Shown here: positions 41,969-51,046 of the stretch, in pieces
Position numbering within the stretch: position 1 is the first letter of the stretch
Layout of the letters: each line of letters opens with the position of its first letter
Source of the DNA: JABDPF01 sp036351055
GTDB taxonomy: Bacteria > Pseudomonadota > Gammaproteobacteria > Xanthomonadales > SZUA-36
Length of the DNA stretch: 64,000 nt
Assembly: GCA_036351055.1 (NCBI GenBank)
Contig: JAZBOH010000147.1
Coordinates: 1 to 64,000 of the forward strand
Reading direction: 5' to 3'
Notes under the pieces: model-generated
Told to the model about the DNA's origin: nothing
Databases searched by the model: none
What the model saw: the letters and a program-made list of their open reading frames with translations, nothing else
Made by a program: the position numbers and the translations under genes

Positions 41969-43528
41969 GTGCGTACCAGACTGATTTTTTCCCTGTTCTT
42001 CCTTTTCCTGGCGGGTTGCGCCACCACGGGCGGCGGAACCGACACGGTGGAAACGGAAGAACCCATCGTCGCCGCAGAGCCAGAAAACATTCCGAGTTCC
42101 ACGGCCACCATCGATGAACACCTCTTTGTCCCGAAAGAACCTGCCGAACCGGTGCACGACAACGTCTGGGACCGCATGGTGCACAATTTCTCCCTGCCCG
42201 ATTGCTCCGAGCATGAAATCGCCCTGACCTGGGCCCAATGGTATGCCGACCATCCCGACTACATGGCACGAATTTTCAAGCGGGCGCAACCCTGGATTTA
42301 TTTCATCATCGAGGAACTGGAACGGCGCGAAATGCCGGGCGAAATCGCGCTGCTGCCGATCGTCGAATCGGCCTACGACCCCTTTGCCTACTCCAGCAGC
42401 CGTGCGCTCGGCACCTGGCAATTCATCGCCAGCACGGGCAAGAACTACGGCCTGAACCAGAACTGGTGGTACGACGGCCGCCGCGATGTCTGGGCATCGA
42501 CCGAAGCTGCCCTGGACTATCTCGAATACATGGCCAAGATGTTCGAAGGCGACTGGCTGCTGGCGCTGGCCGGTTATAACTCCGGCGAAAACCGCGTTTA
42601 CCGTCAGACCCGGAAGAACATCCAGGCAGGCAAGCCGGCGGACTTCTGGAACCTGAAACTGCCGCGTGAAACCAGGGGTTACGTGCCCAAGTTGCTCGGC
42701 CTGGCCTGCCTGTTCCAGGATCCGGCAAAATACGATTTTGCGATACCCGATACCGCCAACCAGGCTTTTGTGGCGGCGGTCGACATCGGCCAGCAGGCGG
42801 ACCTCGTACTGGTCTCGCAGATGGCGGGCGTGCCCATCGACGTGCTGTTCACACTGAACCCGGGTTACAACCGCTGGGCGACTTCGCCGGACGGCCCTTA
42901 CCGGGTCGTCTTGCCGCTTGAAAACGCCGAACTGTTCGAGGCCAGCCTGCAAAAAATAGATGCCTCCTCGCTGATGAAGTGGGACCAGGTAGTGGTCGAA
43001 AATGGCGATACGCTGTCGGGAATCTCGGCAAGGCACCACGTGCCGGTCTCGGTTCTGCGCAGTGCGAACAACCTCGACAGCGACCTGATCCGGGTGGGCC
43101 AGAAATTGCGATTGCCGCGGGACGACCAGATGCGGGCCGACCCGCTGTACACGCAGGCCGCGATGGAACTGCAACGTTTGCAGTCCGGGCTGATCGCCAC
43201 GCAACGCGTGACCCACAAGGTGCGGCCAGGGGAAAGCCTGTCGGTCATCGCGCGGCGCTACCGGGTTTCCGTCAAGGACCTGCAGCGCTGGAACAACATC
43301 TCCGACCCGCGTAAATTACGCGCCGGCAAGACCATCACGGTTTACCACAGCCAAAGCACACCCGGCCCGGTCACCAGTGGAACGACAAAATACGTCGTAC
43401 GCCGCGGTGATTCCCTGTGGAGCATCGCGCGCAAGCACAACGTCAGGGTCAATGACCTGAAAAACTGGAACGACCTGGGCAACAGCACCTTGCTGCAACC
43501 GGGCCAGTCGCTGCGCGTCGCGCAATAA
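41969..43528 (+). CDS. mltD: Membrane-bound lytic murein transglycosylase D
   Basis: Encodes 519 residues from a GTG at 41969 with a GAGGG site; a TTG four codons upstream is possible. It starts with a lipoprotein signal (LIFSLFFLFLAGC). The SLT domain (about 120-270) has the catalytic Glu in LPIVESAYDPFAYS, then GTWQFIASTG and LAGYNSGENRV. Three LysM domains follow (about 335-385, 410-460, 470-519), each with the GDTL/GESL/GDSL signature. It cleaves peptidoglycan glycan strands from the inner leaflet of the outer membrane. The M23 peptidase gene follows by 4 bp. Confidence 0.95.
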   Translation: MRTRLIFSLFFLFLAGCATTGGGTDTVETEEPIVAAEPENIPSSTATIDEHLFVPKEPAEPVHDNVWDRMVHNFSLPDCSEHEIALTWAQWYADHPDYMARIFKRAQPWIYFIIEELERREMPGEIALLPIVESAYDPFAYSSSRALGTWQFIASTGKNYGLNQNWWYDGRRDVWASTEAALDYLEYMAKMFEGDWLLALAGYNSGENRVYRQTRKNIQAGKPADFWNLKLPRETRGYVPKLLGLACLFQDPAKYDFAIPDTANQAFVAAVDIGQQADLVLVSQMAGVPIDVLFTLNPGYNRWATSPDGPYRVVLPLENAELFEASLQKIDASSLMKWDQVVVENGDTLSGISARHHVPVSVLRSANNLDSDLIRVGQKLRLPRDDQMRADPLYTQAAMELQRLQSGLIATQRVTHKVRPGESLSVIARRYRVSVKDLQRWNNISDPRKLRAGKTITVYHSQSTPGPVTSGTTKYVVRRGDSLWSIARKHNVRVNDLKNWNDLGNSTLLQPGQSLRVAQ

Positions 43529-43532
43529 ACCC

Positions 43533-44387
43533 ATGGTTAAAACACGCACTGTGAAGACGGCCGCCTTCCAAGCGGCCGTTTTTCTTCTCACCGCTGCCCT
43601 GCCCCTCTGCGCCGCGGCGCTGGAACTGAAAGGCGAAACCATCCAGGGCGGTGTCGTTATCGGCAAGGCCGAGCCCGGCAGCACGGTCAGCCTGGACGGG
43701 CGCGAAATCATGGTTTCCCCGGCCGGGGATTTTGTACTTGGTTTCGGACGGGACGAGACGGGTGAAAAAACGCTGACCGTGCAGGAGCCGGGTGGAGAAA
43801 ACAGCAGCCTGACCTTTGCGGTAAAAAAGAGGGAATACCGGATCGAGCGTGTTGATGGCCTGCCGCCAAAAACCGTGACACCGGACCCCGAGTCACTGGC
43901 CCGCATCAGGAAAGATGCGCAGTTGGTCGGCTCAGCCCGTGCCCGGCGTGACGACCGGGCGGACTACGTGAACGGGTTTATCTGGCCGGCCAGTGGCCGC
44001 ATCAGCGGTGTCTACGGCAGCCAGCGCGTTCTGAACGGTGAACCCCGCCGGCCGCACTTCGGGGTAGATATCGCAGCGCCCACCGGGCACCCGGTCCACG
44101 CACCGGCTGCGGGCCTCGTCACGATGGCCGAACCCGACTTGTATTTTTCCGGCGGCACCATCGTTCTGGACCACGGCCAGGGGCTCTCATCCAGTTTCCT
44201 GCACATGAGCAAGGTCCTGGTCGCGAGTGGGGACGTGGTTCGGCAGGGTGATGTAATCGGGAAGATTGGCGCCACCGGGCGAGCGACCGGGCCGCACCTG
44301 GACTGGCGCATGAACTGGCTGGATAAACGCGTCGATCCTTCCGTCCTGGTCGACGGGGATCCGGCGCCCCTGCCGGCGGCGGATTAA
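43533..44387 (+). CDS. M23-family peptidase (LytM-type)
   Basis: Encodes 284 residues with a signal peptide (QAAVFLLTAALPLCAAALE). The C-terminal half is a LytM/M23 fold: PHFGVDIAAPTGHPVHAPAAG gives the first His and Asp metal ligands, DHGQGLSSSFLHMS the His region, and ATGPHLDWRMNW occupies the place of the usual HxH motif but has Asp instead of the second His. Either Asp binds the metal in this subgroup or activity is lost, as in LytM-type activators of amidases such as EnvC and NlpD. An amidase (amiC) is encoded elsewhere in the window. It is probably co-transcribed with mltD and overlaps folE2 by 4 bp. Confidence 0.88.
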   Translation: MVKTRTVKTAAFQAAVFLLTAALPLCAAALELKGETIQGGVVIGKAEPGSTVSLDGREIMVSPAGDFVLGFGRDETGEKTLTVQEPGGENSSLTFAVKKREYRIERVDGLPPKTVTPDPESLARIRKDAQLVGSARARRDDRADYVNGFIWPASGRISGVYGSQRVLNGEPRRPHFGVDIAAPTGHPVHAPAAGLVTMAEPDLYFSGGTIVLDHGQGLSSSFLHMSKVLVASGDVVRQGDVIGKIGATGRATGPHLDWRMNWLDKRVDPSVLVDGDPAPLPAAD

Positions 44388-45364
44388 GTCCGGGACAACT
44401 CCAGCCGAACCGGTGCGCCCGCGCCGGCCACGTAGCCACTCTCGACACCCTTGGTCACGACGGCGACCGCGTTATGCGGATGCAGGCTCTCGAAGTGCGT
44501 ACAGCGCGCCCAGAAGTCCAGGATCCGTTCGTCGGAATTGAGCGCCGTCTGCACACGGCGCCCGGCGTCCTCGCAGAACATCAGGTTGCTGCCGTTCAAC
44601 TCGGCAAAGGCCTTTTCGTCTTCACGCTTCACCGTGGCCTGCACCGGCGTCTTCAGGGCGCTCTCGATCTCATCGATCAATTCGACGATGGGGAACATCT
44701 CGAAAGTGGGTGTGAGCCGCACGCGGATCTCGGCCGCACTGCGCTGGGCGTGAGGCGTCGCCATCACGCCTTCCTCGCTACCCAGCCAGTCGCGAACCGC
44801 GTCGAAATCGAGCTGCTGACCGGCAAAGTCCTTCGTGAACTGTTCCTGGACCAGCTGGCGGGCCAACGCCGCCGAACAGGGACAGGTGCTGGAGTAAAGA
44901 ATTTCCAGGCCCATCTCCAGGCTGAACTCGTTACCTTCCAGGATGCCGATCATGGACACCGGGTAACGGCGCCAGCCCTCATTATCGCTGGCCAGCGCGG
45001 GCCGCCGCGTGACGTAGTCAAAATCCACGCGGATCAGGGCGCGGTCACTGAGCCCTTCGTGCGAGTCGAGGAAGGAACGCAACAACTGGCGCAGGGTGCA
45101 AGGGTTGAGCGGACGTTCACCAAAGCCCTGGTCGAGGTGCAGGTAAAGCCGTGACATGTGGATGCCGCGAACGTCCGGGTCCGTCAGGTTCACGTAGGCA
45201 GTGACGAGCGCGCTGGACTGGATCAGCCCGCCGGCGTCGTCTTCGATGCGCACGGGCATCTCGATTTCGTTCATGCCGACCCAGTCCAACTTGCCGGCCA
45301 CTTCGACCTGCGTTTCGTTGGCGATATCCGGCATGTCTGCCACTACGTTTTCAATTGGATTCAT
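44384..45364 (-). CDS. folE2: GTP cyclohydrolase FolE2 (type IB)
   Basis: Encodes 326 residues from an ATG at 45364; a GTG three codons earlier is equally possible. It converts GTP to dihydroneopterin triphosphate for folate and queuosine synthesis. The conserved Cys is in LEILYSSTCPCSAALARQLVQEQF, and the TPHAQRSAAEIRVRL and LEVFPIVELIDEIE-like segments are typical. FolE2 can use metals other than zinc and often replaces zinc-dependent FolE1; no Zur-type palindrome was seen in the 146 bp upstream of this start. Confidence 0.93.
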   Translation of the reverse strand: MNPIENVVADMPDIANETQVEVAGKLDWVGMNEIEMPVRIEDDAGGLIQSSALVTAYVNLTDPDVRGIHMSRLYLHLDQGFGERPLNPCTLRQLLRSFLDSHEGLSDRALIRVDFDYVTRRPALASDNEGWRRYPVSMIGILEGNEFSLEMGLEILYSSTCPCSAALARQLVQEQFTKDFAGQQLDFDAVRDWLGSEEGVMATPHAQRSAAEIRVRLTPTFEMFPIVELIDEIESALKTPVQATVKREDEKAFAELNGSNLMFCEDAGRRVQTALNSDERILDFWARCTHFESLHPHNAVAVVTKGVESGYVAGAGAPVRLELSRT

Positions 45365-45510
45365 CGTGTCCACTCTGGTCCTGAAGTCTCGATATCGGTC
45401 TTGCAGGACCGTTTATCAAGTGCGTTTATTGCACCAAAAGCGGATTATCCGTGAATTCCGGGCAGACCTCAAAGAATGCGGGGGATAACTTGAGACACAT
45501 CAGGTGTTGA

Positions 45511-45915
45511 TCAACCCGGATCCCCGTGATGGCCGTCGTAGGGGTAGCGCGTATGCCCATAACGGATCACCAGCACCGTGAGGGCCAGGATCAAGGTCGC
45601 CCCGGAGACACCGAGAACCTTCCAGACGTCCATTCCCTTCACATCCAGGATCAGGTAGCGTGCCAGCGCCACGATCGCGATATACAGCGGTATGCGTACC
45701 GGCAGCTTGCCCGATTCCAGGTAGATGGACACCATTGCAAACACTTCGAGGTAGATGAAAAGCAGCAGGAGGTCCGCCAGGGTGACGGTGCCTGCATCGA
45801 GCATGACCTTGATTTCGATGCCAACCGCGACCGCGGTGGATATCGCGATAATGATCAGCCCGATATCCTGGATCCAGGTGAGGGCTTTGTGACCGATCCG
45901 GTTAACCTTTCTCAT
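45511..45915 (-). CDS. psiE: PsiE-family membrane protein
   Basis: Encodes 134 residues with four predicted membrane segments (IGLIIIAISTAVAVGIEI; LADLLLLFIYLEVFAMVSIY; IPLYIAIVALARYLIL; VLGVSGATLILALTVLVI). The YLESGKLPVRIPLYIAIVALARYLI segment is characteristic of the phosphate-starvation-inducible PsiE family, whose function is unknown. Isolated gene; no PHO box was recognised. The 146 bp between it and folE2 shows no gene. Confidence 0.88.
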   Translation of the reverse strand: MRKVNRIGHKALTWIQDIGLIIIAISTAVAVGIEIKVMLDAGTVTLADLLLLFIYLEVFAMVSIYLESGKLPVRIPLYIAIVALARYLILDVKGMDVWKVLGVSGATLILALTVLVIRYGHTRYPYDGHHGDPG

Positions 45916-46009
45916 AGCTGCTGACCTGGCCTGGCAAGGAGGGAATGAACTGATTTTTCAACATTTGAGGTAACGAAGCAAGGCGTAAGACCCGGCGTAA
46001 ACCAAGTTT

Positions 46010-46096
46010 TCAGCGATCGATCGACGAAAGGGGCCTGAATTCGCCGCTGGAAGCCTGGTACATCAGGCCACCCGCGACAATTTGTCGGAGTTTCAT
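46010..46096 (-). CDS. Doubtful 28-codon small ORF
   Basis: In the 220-bp gap between psiE and cbpM, an ATG at 46096 opens a 28-codon frame starting MKLRQIVAGGLMYQASSGEF. A GGGAG is 11 bases upstream, longer than ideal. No family is recognised and chance is a fair explanation. Confidence 0.2.
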   Translation of the reverse strand: MKLRQIVAGGLMYQASSGEFRPLSSIDR

Positions 46097-46135
46097 GTGA
46101 TCTTTCACTCCCGGGGCCCGATCCGGCGATTTCGG

Positions 46136-46471
46136 CTATTTTGACACCTGGCCGCCAACTACCTCGGCAAAATGCAGCCTGGATTCCAGCCTCTCGATAC
46201 GCTCCAGCAATTCAACTGCAAGCGCCGCACCGGCCAGGTTGATGCCGAGATCCGATCTCAGCCGCGCCACGATCCGGGTGCGTTTGACGGAGTGCTGGGG
46301 GAAATAGAGTATGTCTCCCTCCCGACGACTCGGTTCGATAATGCCTTCGGCCACGAGGCGGTCCACCAGCTCGGATTCGATGGCGCAACTTCTGCACAGC
46401 TGCACGATGGTCACCTCGGTGCGTTCATCGACAAGCTGTCCCTCTATCATGAATTTCCTGTTTTCAGTCAT
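46136..46471 (-). CDS. cbpM: Chaperone modulator CbpM
   Basis: Encodes 111 residues. CbpM is a MerR-like helical protein that binds the J domain of CbpA and blocks its co-chaperone and DNA-binding activities. The arrangement VTIVQLCRSCAIESELVDRLVAEGIIEP, then RTRIVARLRSDLGINLAGAALAVELLERIERLE, fits the family. It follows cbpA by 3 bp, the usual cbpA-cbpM operon. Confidence 0.93.
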   Translation of the reverse strand: MTENRKFMIEGQLVDERTEVTIVQLCRSCAIESELVDRLVAEGIIEPSRREGDILYFPQHSVKRTRIVARLRSDLGINLAGAALAVELLERIERLESRLHFAEVVGGQVSK

Positions 46472-46474
46472 GGC

Positions 46475-47446
46475 TCAAGACCTCCTCATGCCGGCGCGGG
46501 GATCGAAAGACATCTTGTCTCTCATTTCCTGGTAAATCTGACGTGCCGTCTTGTCATGAGCTGGCGGAAAGACCACGTTCAGCACCACATAGAGGTCTCC
46601 CGGGCTTTTGCCCGGCAAACCTTTCCCCTTGAGGCGCAACTTGCGCCCCGAAGCCGAGTTGGCCGGAATATTCATGTCGACATGACCCGATGGCAGGGGA
46701 ACGGTGACTTTCCCGCCCAGCGCCGCCTCCCAGGGCGCCACCGGCAAATTCAGGTAGACGTCCTTGCCTTCCGCGTGGAAATGGTCATCCGCCCGGAACT
46801 CGACCTCGAGATACAGGTCGCCGGACTGCCCTGAACCCGGGGCCTGGCCGCCCTGCCCCTTGAGACGGATCTGCTGACCCTGCCGGATGCCCTTCGGTAT
46901 GGTGACGTTCAGAACACGCTGGCGATTGAAGACACGGCCATCCGGCGTGGCTTCCGGCAACTGCATTTGCAGTGACCGGGTAGCGCCGGTGTAGCTGTCC
47001 CGTATATCGATTGAGATCCGGGCATGGACGTCCTGGCCTTGCGGCGGGTAAGCGCCCGGACGCGGACCGCCTGCGCGGGAAAAGCCGCCGCCAAAGAGCT
47101 CTTCGAAGAAATCGCTGAAATCTTCGGCGCCTCGGCCGGAACCGGCGCCAAAGCCATCAAACCCACCGCCACGGCCAAAACCGGCGCTCTCCTGCCAACC
47201 CGGTGGCGGCCGGAAATCCTGGCCCGCTTGCCAGTTGGCGCCCAGTTGGTCATAAGCTTTACGCTTCTCAGGGTCCTTGAGAACCGCGTAGGCTTCACCC
47301 AGTTCCTTGAAACGCTCTTCGGCGTTCTTGTCTTTGCTGACGTCCGGGTGGTACTTGCGGGCTTTCTTGCGGTAGGCCTTCTTGATTTCAACCTGGCTGG
47401 CTTCGCGTGGAACACCCATGATCTCGTAATAGTCTTTGTATTTCAT
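46475..47446 (-). CDS. cbpA: Curved DNA-binding protein CbpA (DnaJ-like co-chaperone)
   Basis: Encodes 323 residues from the ATG at 47446, giving the standard start MKYKDYYEIMGVPREAS. The J domain (1-70) carries the HPD motif (KYHPDVSK); a Gly/Phe-rich linker (about 75-135) and two C-terminal DnaJ substrate-binding domains follow, with no zinc-finger region, as expected for CbpA rather than DnaJ. It stimulates DnaK and binds DNA in stationary phase. CbpM encoded 3 bp downstream regulates it. Confidence 0.95.
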   Translation of the reverse strand: MKYKDYYEIMGVPREASQVEIKKAYRKKARKYHPDVSKDKNAEERFKELGEAYAVLKDPEKRKAYDQLGANWQAGQDFRPPPGWQESAGFGRGGGFDGFGAGSGRGAEDFSDFFEELFGGGFSRAGGPRPGAYPPQGQDVHARISIDIRDSYTGATRSLQMQLPEATPDGRVFNRQRVLNVTIPKGIRQGQQIRLKGQGGQAPGSGQSGDLYLEVEFRADDHFHAEGKDVYLNLPVAPWEAALGGKVTVPLPSGHVDMNIPANSASGRKLRLKGKGLPGKSPGDLYVVLNVVFPPAHDKTARQIYQEMRDKMSFDPRAGMRRS

Positions 47447-47512
47447 GGTGTAAATATACATGGCGGGGGGATGGGGGGGAACAGGCTGTTCCGGCAAAAA
47501 AGGCCACTTCGC

Positions 47513-47549
47513 AGGTGGCTTTCTTTGTAGATGGTCGGGGCGAGAGGAT
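47513..47549 (-). repeat. Duplicated 3' end of tRNA-Pro with adjoining terminator
   Basis: These 37 bp are identical to 47680-47716, which is the last 15 nt of tRNA-Pro plus its CCA and trailer. A second terminator-like hairpin (ggccac / gtggct) stands next to it at about 47500-47523. The remainder of a tRNA is absent, so this is a tRNA 3' fragment. The stretch 47550-47665 between it and the tRNA-Pro terminator also carries the palindrome gaaaacatcctgttttc and no gene. Confidence 0.75.
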
Positions 47550-47666
47550 AGTCCGAAAACATCCTGTTTTCGGCCCTTCGGGCGCCGATGGCGACCAAAT
47601 TCGCTCCCGGCGAATTTGTCGAACCTCCCTCGGTACGAATCAGGCACCTTTCTTACACGCATAGAA

Positions 47667-47689
47667 AAAGCCACTTTGTAGGTGGCTTT
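47667..47689 (-). terminator. Terminator of tRNA-Pro
   Basis: On the minus strand aaagccac, loop of 7, gtggcttt is followed by a T-rich run, 10 bp after the tRNA CCA end. Confidence 0.65.
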
Positions 47690-47698
47690 CTTTGTAGA

Positions 47699-47775
<77 letters not shown>

Positions 47776-47894
47776 ACCGTAAAACCTGTTTTGTTACTTT
47801 TTTATCCTGAATCGACCGAAGGTCGTTTTCAAGCCGTCTCGCAAGGTGCGGTTTTGCCGCAGGCAAAGAAGCGCCTGGAGAGACTGATGTCAAC

Positions 47895-47922
47895 GCGCTA
47901 CCAGACTGCGCCACGCCCCGAC
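47895..47922 (-). repeat. Duplicated 5' end of tRNA-Pro
   Basis: These 28 bp match 47750-47777 exactly, covering the acceptor 5' strand, D arm and a few leader bases of tRNA-Pro. After the D stem the copy diverges and cannot form a tRNA, so it is a 5' remnant. The rest of 47776-48007 shows no gene; it should include the tRNA-Pro promoter. Confidence 0.8.
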
Positions 47923-48007
47923 ACTTTTAACTTTTGTTCCAGGATGCTGTTATTCGCTCCCCGGAACGGGATGCGAATTTTAACCCAATTACCGGCTCGG
48001 GAATAGC

Positions 48008-48364
48008 TTAGCGTTTAAGAACCTGAAGTACCTCTTCCAGCTCCAGGCGGACCTGGCGGATAATTTGCTGGCTGCGGTTTTCGTCGTCGCGGGCTTCGTC
48101 ACCTTCCAGCATCTGCCGTGCGCCACCGATCGTGTAACCCTGTTCGTACAACAGGCTACGGATCTGGCGGATCATCATGACGTCCCCCCGCTGATAATAC
48201 CGGCGGTTGCCCCTGCGCTTGACGGGTTTGAGCTGCTCGAACTCCTGTTCCCAATAGCGAAGCACGTGCGGCTTTACACCACACAATTCACTCACTTCGC
48301 CGATCGTAAAATACCGTTTTGCCGGAATCGGCGGAAGATCTCGGTCAATCCCCGGATCCAACAT
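48008..48364 (-). CDS. MerR-family transcriptional regulator beside ihfA
   Basis: Encodes 118 residues from the ATG at 48364. The N-terminal MerR helix-turn-helix (KRYFTIGEVSELCGVKPHVLRYWEQEFEQLKPVKRRGNRRYYQRGDV) is followed by a dimerisation helix; the effector-binding part is minimal. Members in exactly this place, after pheST-ihfA, are conserved across Pseudomonas and relatives, but the regulated genes are unknown. It overlaps the ihfA 3' end by about 20 bp. Confidence 0.9.
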   Translation of the reverse strand: MLDPGIDRDLPPIPAKRYFTIGEVSELCGVKPHVLRYWEQEFEQLKPVKRRGNRRYYQRGDVMMIRQIRSLLYEQGYTIGGARQMLEGDEARDDENRSQQIIRQVRLELEEVLQVLKR

Positions 48365-48644
48365 ATGCTTCCACCCTTGCACGTAGTTTCTGACCCGGCC
48401 GGAACGTTACCACGCGACGCGCGGAGATCGGAATCTCCTCGCCTGTCTTGGGGTTTCTGCCGGGTCGTTGATTTTTTTCGCGTAACTGAAAGTTACCAAA
48501 CCCTGAAAGCTTGACGTTTTCGCCTCCTTCAAGCGCAGTTCTAACTGCCTCGAAAAAGGCGTCCACAAATTCTTTGGCTTCCCTTTTGTTCAGTCCCACC
48601 TCGTCAAACAGGCGGTCTGCCATTTCTGCCTTTGTCAGCGACAT
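48345..48644 (-). CDS. ihfA: Integration host factor subunit alpha
   Basis: Encodes 99 residues. IHF binds specific DNA sites as an alpha-beta heterodimer and bends DNA sharply. MSLTKAEMADRLFDEVGLNKREAKEFVDAFFE, the GFGNFQLREKNQRPGRNPKTGEEIPISARRVVTFRPG arm and proline tip are typical of the alpha subunit. It begins 2 bp after pheT, as in other gammaproteobacteria. Confidence 0.97.
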   Translation of the reverse strand: MSLTKAEMADRLFDEVGLNKREAKEFVDAFFEAVRTALEGGENVKLSGFGNFQLREKNQRPGRNPKTGEEIPISARRVVTFRPGQKLRARVEAYVGSGD

Positions 48645-48646
48645 CT

Positions 48647-51022
48647 CTATCCTCTCAGCTGGGCACCCAGATGATGTTCCAGCTCCGAAACGACCCCCTG
48701 GATCGCCGGATCAACATCTTCATCTCTTAGAGTGCTGGAAACGTTGTTAAAAATCAAGCCTATAGCGAGACTTTTGTAACCATCTTTTAGATTCTCGCCG
48801 GCGTAAACATCAAATATTATCACCCGCTCCAGGTACGGTCCGGCCCCTGACCTGATGCGTTTTTCGACTTCAGCAAAAGTCACATTGTCCGGCATCAATA
48901 CTGCAATATCGCGCCTTACAGAGGGAAAACGTGAAATTTCTTTCGCGAATGGAACTTCTCTTGAGAGTAGTGGTTCAAGGTCAATTTCAAAGGCAAAGAC
49001 ATTCTTTTTGATGTCAAATTGCTTCAATACTTCCGGATGCAGCGCACCACACCAACCCACCGCTTTTCCATCGACTTTCACGATTGCGCTGGCTCCCGGG
49101 TGCATCCAGGGCAATGCGCCCGCCTCAAAGTCCGGGGAACCGGCGATACCCTTCATCGCGAACAGCTGTTCTACATTGCCCTTAATGTCATAAAAGTCCA
49201 TTTCACGGCTACTTACACCCCATTGCTCAGGTAAAACATCACCCGAGGCCACGGCGGCGATGCGTTCCACCTCGTTCATGACTTCCCCCTGCAGAAAGGC
49301 CACCCCGGCCTCGTACAGGCGCACCCTGCTCTGCTGTCGGCGCAGGTTGCGCGACAGGGAATTGAGCAGCCCTGGCATCAGGGTTGTGCGCATCACGTCG
49401 AGATCGGACGACAAGGGGTTGGCCAAGGGCAGTACCATGTGATCGTGGTGCAGGTATTCGAGGTCCCGGTGATCGACAAAACTGTAATTGATCGTTTCCT
49501 GGTAGCCGGCAGCACACAGGCTCTCACGAACCCGGCCCAGGGATACGCGGTGACTTCGGCTGGTGCCCGGCGCGTGTTCGCCGGAAACCGGTGCTTCGGG
49601 AATTTCATCGTAACCGTAGATACGCGCGATCTCTTCGATCAGGTCTTCTTCGATTGCGATATCGAAGCGTGCCGAGGGCGCGATGACGGTCCACTTCTCA
49701 CCGTCCCAGTCGACGTCCATACCCAGACGAACGAGGATGTTCTCGACCATTTCGGCGGGGATGTCACAACCGATCACACGGTTGAGGCGGCCTGGGCGCA
49801 GGGTAACCGCCGGGTTAACCGGCACGTACGCCTTATCTTCGGCCACCAGCAAGGGCCCGGGCTCACCGCCGGCAATTTCAGTCAACAGGGCCGTGGCGCG
49901 CTCAACGGCGGCCTCCTGGCCGGCCGGATCCACGCCGCGCTCGAAGCGGTGGGAGGCATCGGTGTGCATGCCGAGATTACGCGCCTTGCCCATGATCGTT
50001 GCCGGGTTGAAATAGGCGCTTTCAAACAGGATGTCGCGGGTTTCACCGGTCACACCGCTGTCCAGACCGCCCATGACGCCGGCAATGGCTACCGGCCCTC
50101 GGCTGTCGCAGATCGCCAGGATGTCGTCCCCCAGTTCCGCCTCGGATTCATCCAGCAGAACCAGCTTCTCACCCTCCCTGCCCCGACGGACCACGATTTC
50201 GCCGTCCAGCTTGTCAAGGTCGAAGGCGTGCATGGGCTGGCCCAGTTCCAGTAGTACAAAATTGGTCACGTCCACCGTCGGGCTGATGCTGCGCAAACCA
50301 CAGCGGCGCAGCGTTTCAGCCATCCAGAACGGTGTTTCCGCTGTCGGGTCGATGCCACGGACAATGCGCCCGACGTAGCGCGGGCAGTCTTCGGGGCTTT
50401 CAAGCCGGATCGGGAAACGCGCCTCGTTCAATGCGGGAACGGCCTGTATCTCGTCATCGAGAAATTCGGCGTCACAACTGGCCGCAACGTCCCGCGCGAT
50501 CCCGCGTACCGACAGGCAGTCAGCGCGGTTGGGCGTCAGGTCCACCTCGATCACGCGATCGTCCAGGCCCAAGTATTCCCTCAGTGCAACGCCGGGCGGA
50601 GCGTCTTCAGGCAACTCCATTAGGCCGGAATGGTCATCCGACAGCCCCAGTTCGCGCGCGGAACAGAGCATGCCGAACGACTCGACACCACGCAGTTTTG
50701 CTTTCTTGATCCTGAACTCAGGCCCGATGGTCGCGCCCACACGGGCCAATGGCACCCGGATGCCCGGGCGGGCGTTTGGTGCGCCACAGACGACCTGGAG
50801 GCGTTCAGCGCCCCCGTCGTTCACGGTGCAGACCTGGAGTTTATCGGCATCAGGATGTTTGTCACAGTCCTCGATTTCCGCCACGACGACGTCGGTGAAT
50901 TCACCGGCCACCGGGCGAACATCATCGACTTCCAGGCCGGCGGCCGTCAGCCTGTCAGCGAGTTCATCTGCGTCCAGGTCAATCGCGACCCATTTTTTCA
51001 GCCATTCAACGTTGAATTGCAT
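48647..51022 (-). CDS. pheT: Phenylalanyl-tRNA synthetase beta subunit
   Basis: Encodes 791 residues (E. coli 795). The beta chain forms the alpha2-beta2 enzyme, binds tRNA-Phe and edits Tyr. The N-terminal EMAP-like tRNA-binding domain (VVVAEIEDCDKHPDADKLQVCTVN), B3/B4 editing domain, B5 (VIAPSARFDIAIEEDLIEEIARIYGYDEIP) and C-terminal anticodon-binding fold (RFPSVRRDIAVLMPDNVTFAEVEK) are in order. It lies 24 bp after pheS. Confidence 0.98.
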   Translation of the reverse strand: MQFNVEWLKKWVAIDLDADELADRLTAAGLEVDDVRPVAGEFTDVVVAEIEDCDKHPDADKLQVCTVNDGGAERLQVVCGAPNARPGIRVPLARVGATIGPEFRIKKAKLRGVESFGMLCSARELGLSDDHSGLMELPEDAPPGVALREYLGLDDRVIEVDLTPNRADCLSVRGIARDVAASCDAEFLDDEIQAVPALNEARFPIRLESPEDCPRYVGRIVRGIDPTAETPFWMAETLRRCGLRSISPTVDVTNFVLLELGQPMHAFDLDKLDGEIVVRRGREGEKLVLLDESEAELGDDILAICDSRGPVAIAGVMGGLDSGVTGETRDILFESAYFNPATIMGKARNLGMHTDASHRFERGVDPAGQEAAVERATALLTEIAGGEPGPLLVAEDKAYVPVNPAVTLRPGRLNRVIGCDIPAEMVENILVRLGMDVDWDGEKWTVIAPSARFDIAIEEDLIEEIARIYGYDEIPEAPVSGEHAPGTSRSHRVSLGRVRESLCAAGYQETINYSFVDHRDLEYLHHDHMVLPLANPLSSDLDVMRTTLMPGLLNSLSRNLRRQQSRVRLYEAGVAFLQGEVMNEVERIAAVASGDVLPEQWGVSSREMDFYDIKGNVEQLFAMKGIAGSPDFEAGALPWMHPGASAIVKVDGKAVGWCGALHPEVLKQFDIKKNVFAFEIDLEPLLSREVPFAKEISRFPSVRRDIAVLMPDNVTFAEVEKRIRSGAGPYLERVIIFDVYAGENLKDGYKSLAIGLIFNNVSSTLRDEDVDPAIQGVVSELEHHLGAQLRG

Positions 51023-51046
51023 GTTTTTATCCTGTCTCTGCGCGAA

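Noticed and set aside
45365..45510. Zur-binding site expected upstream of folE2
   Set aside because: No AT-rich palindrome of the GTTATANNATAAC kind was found, so zinc control cannot be claimed from sequence.
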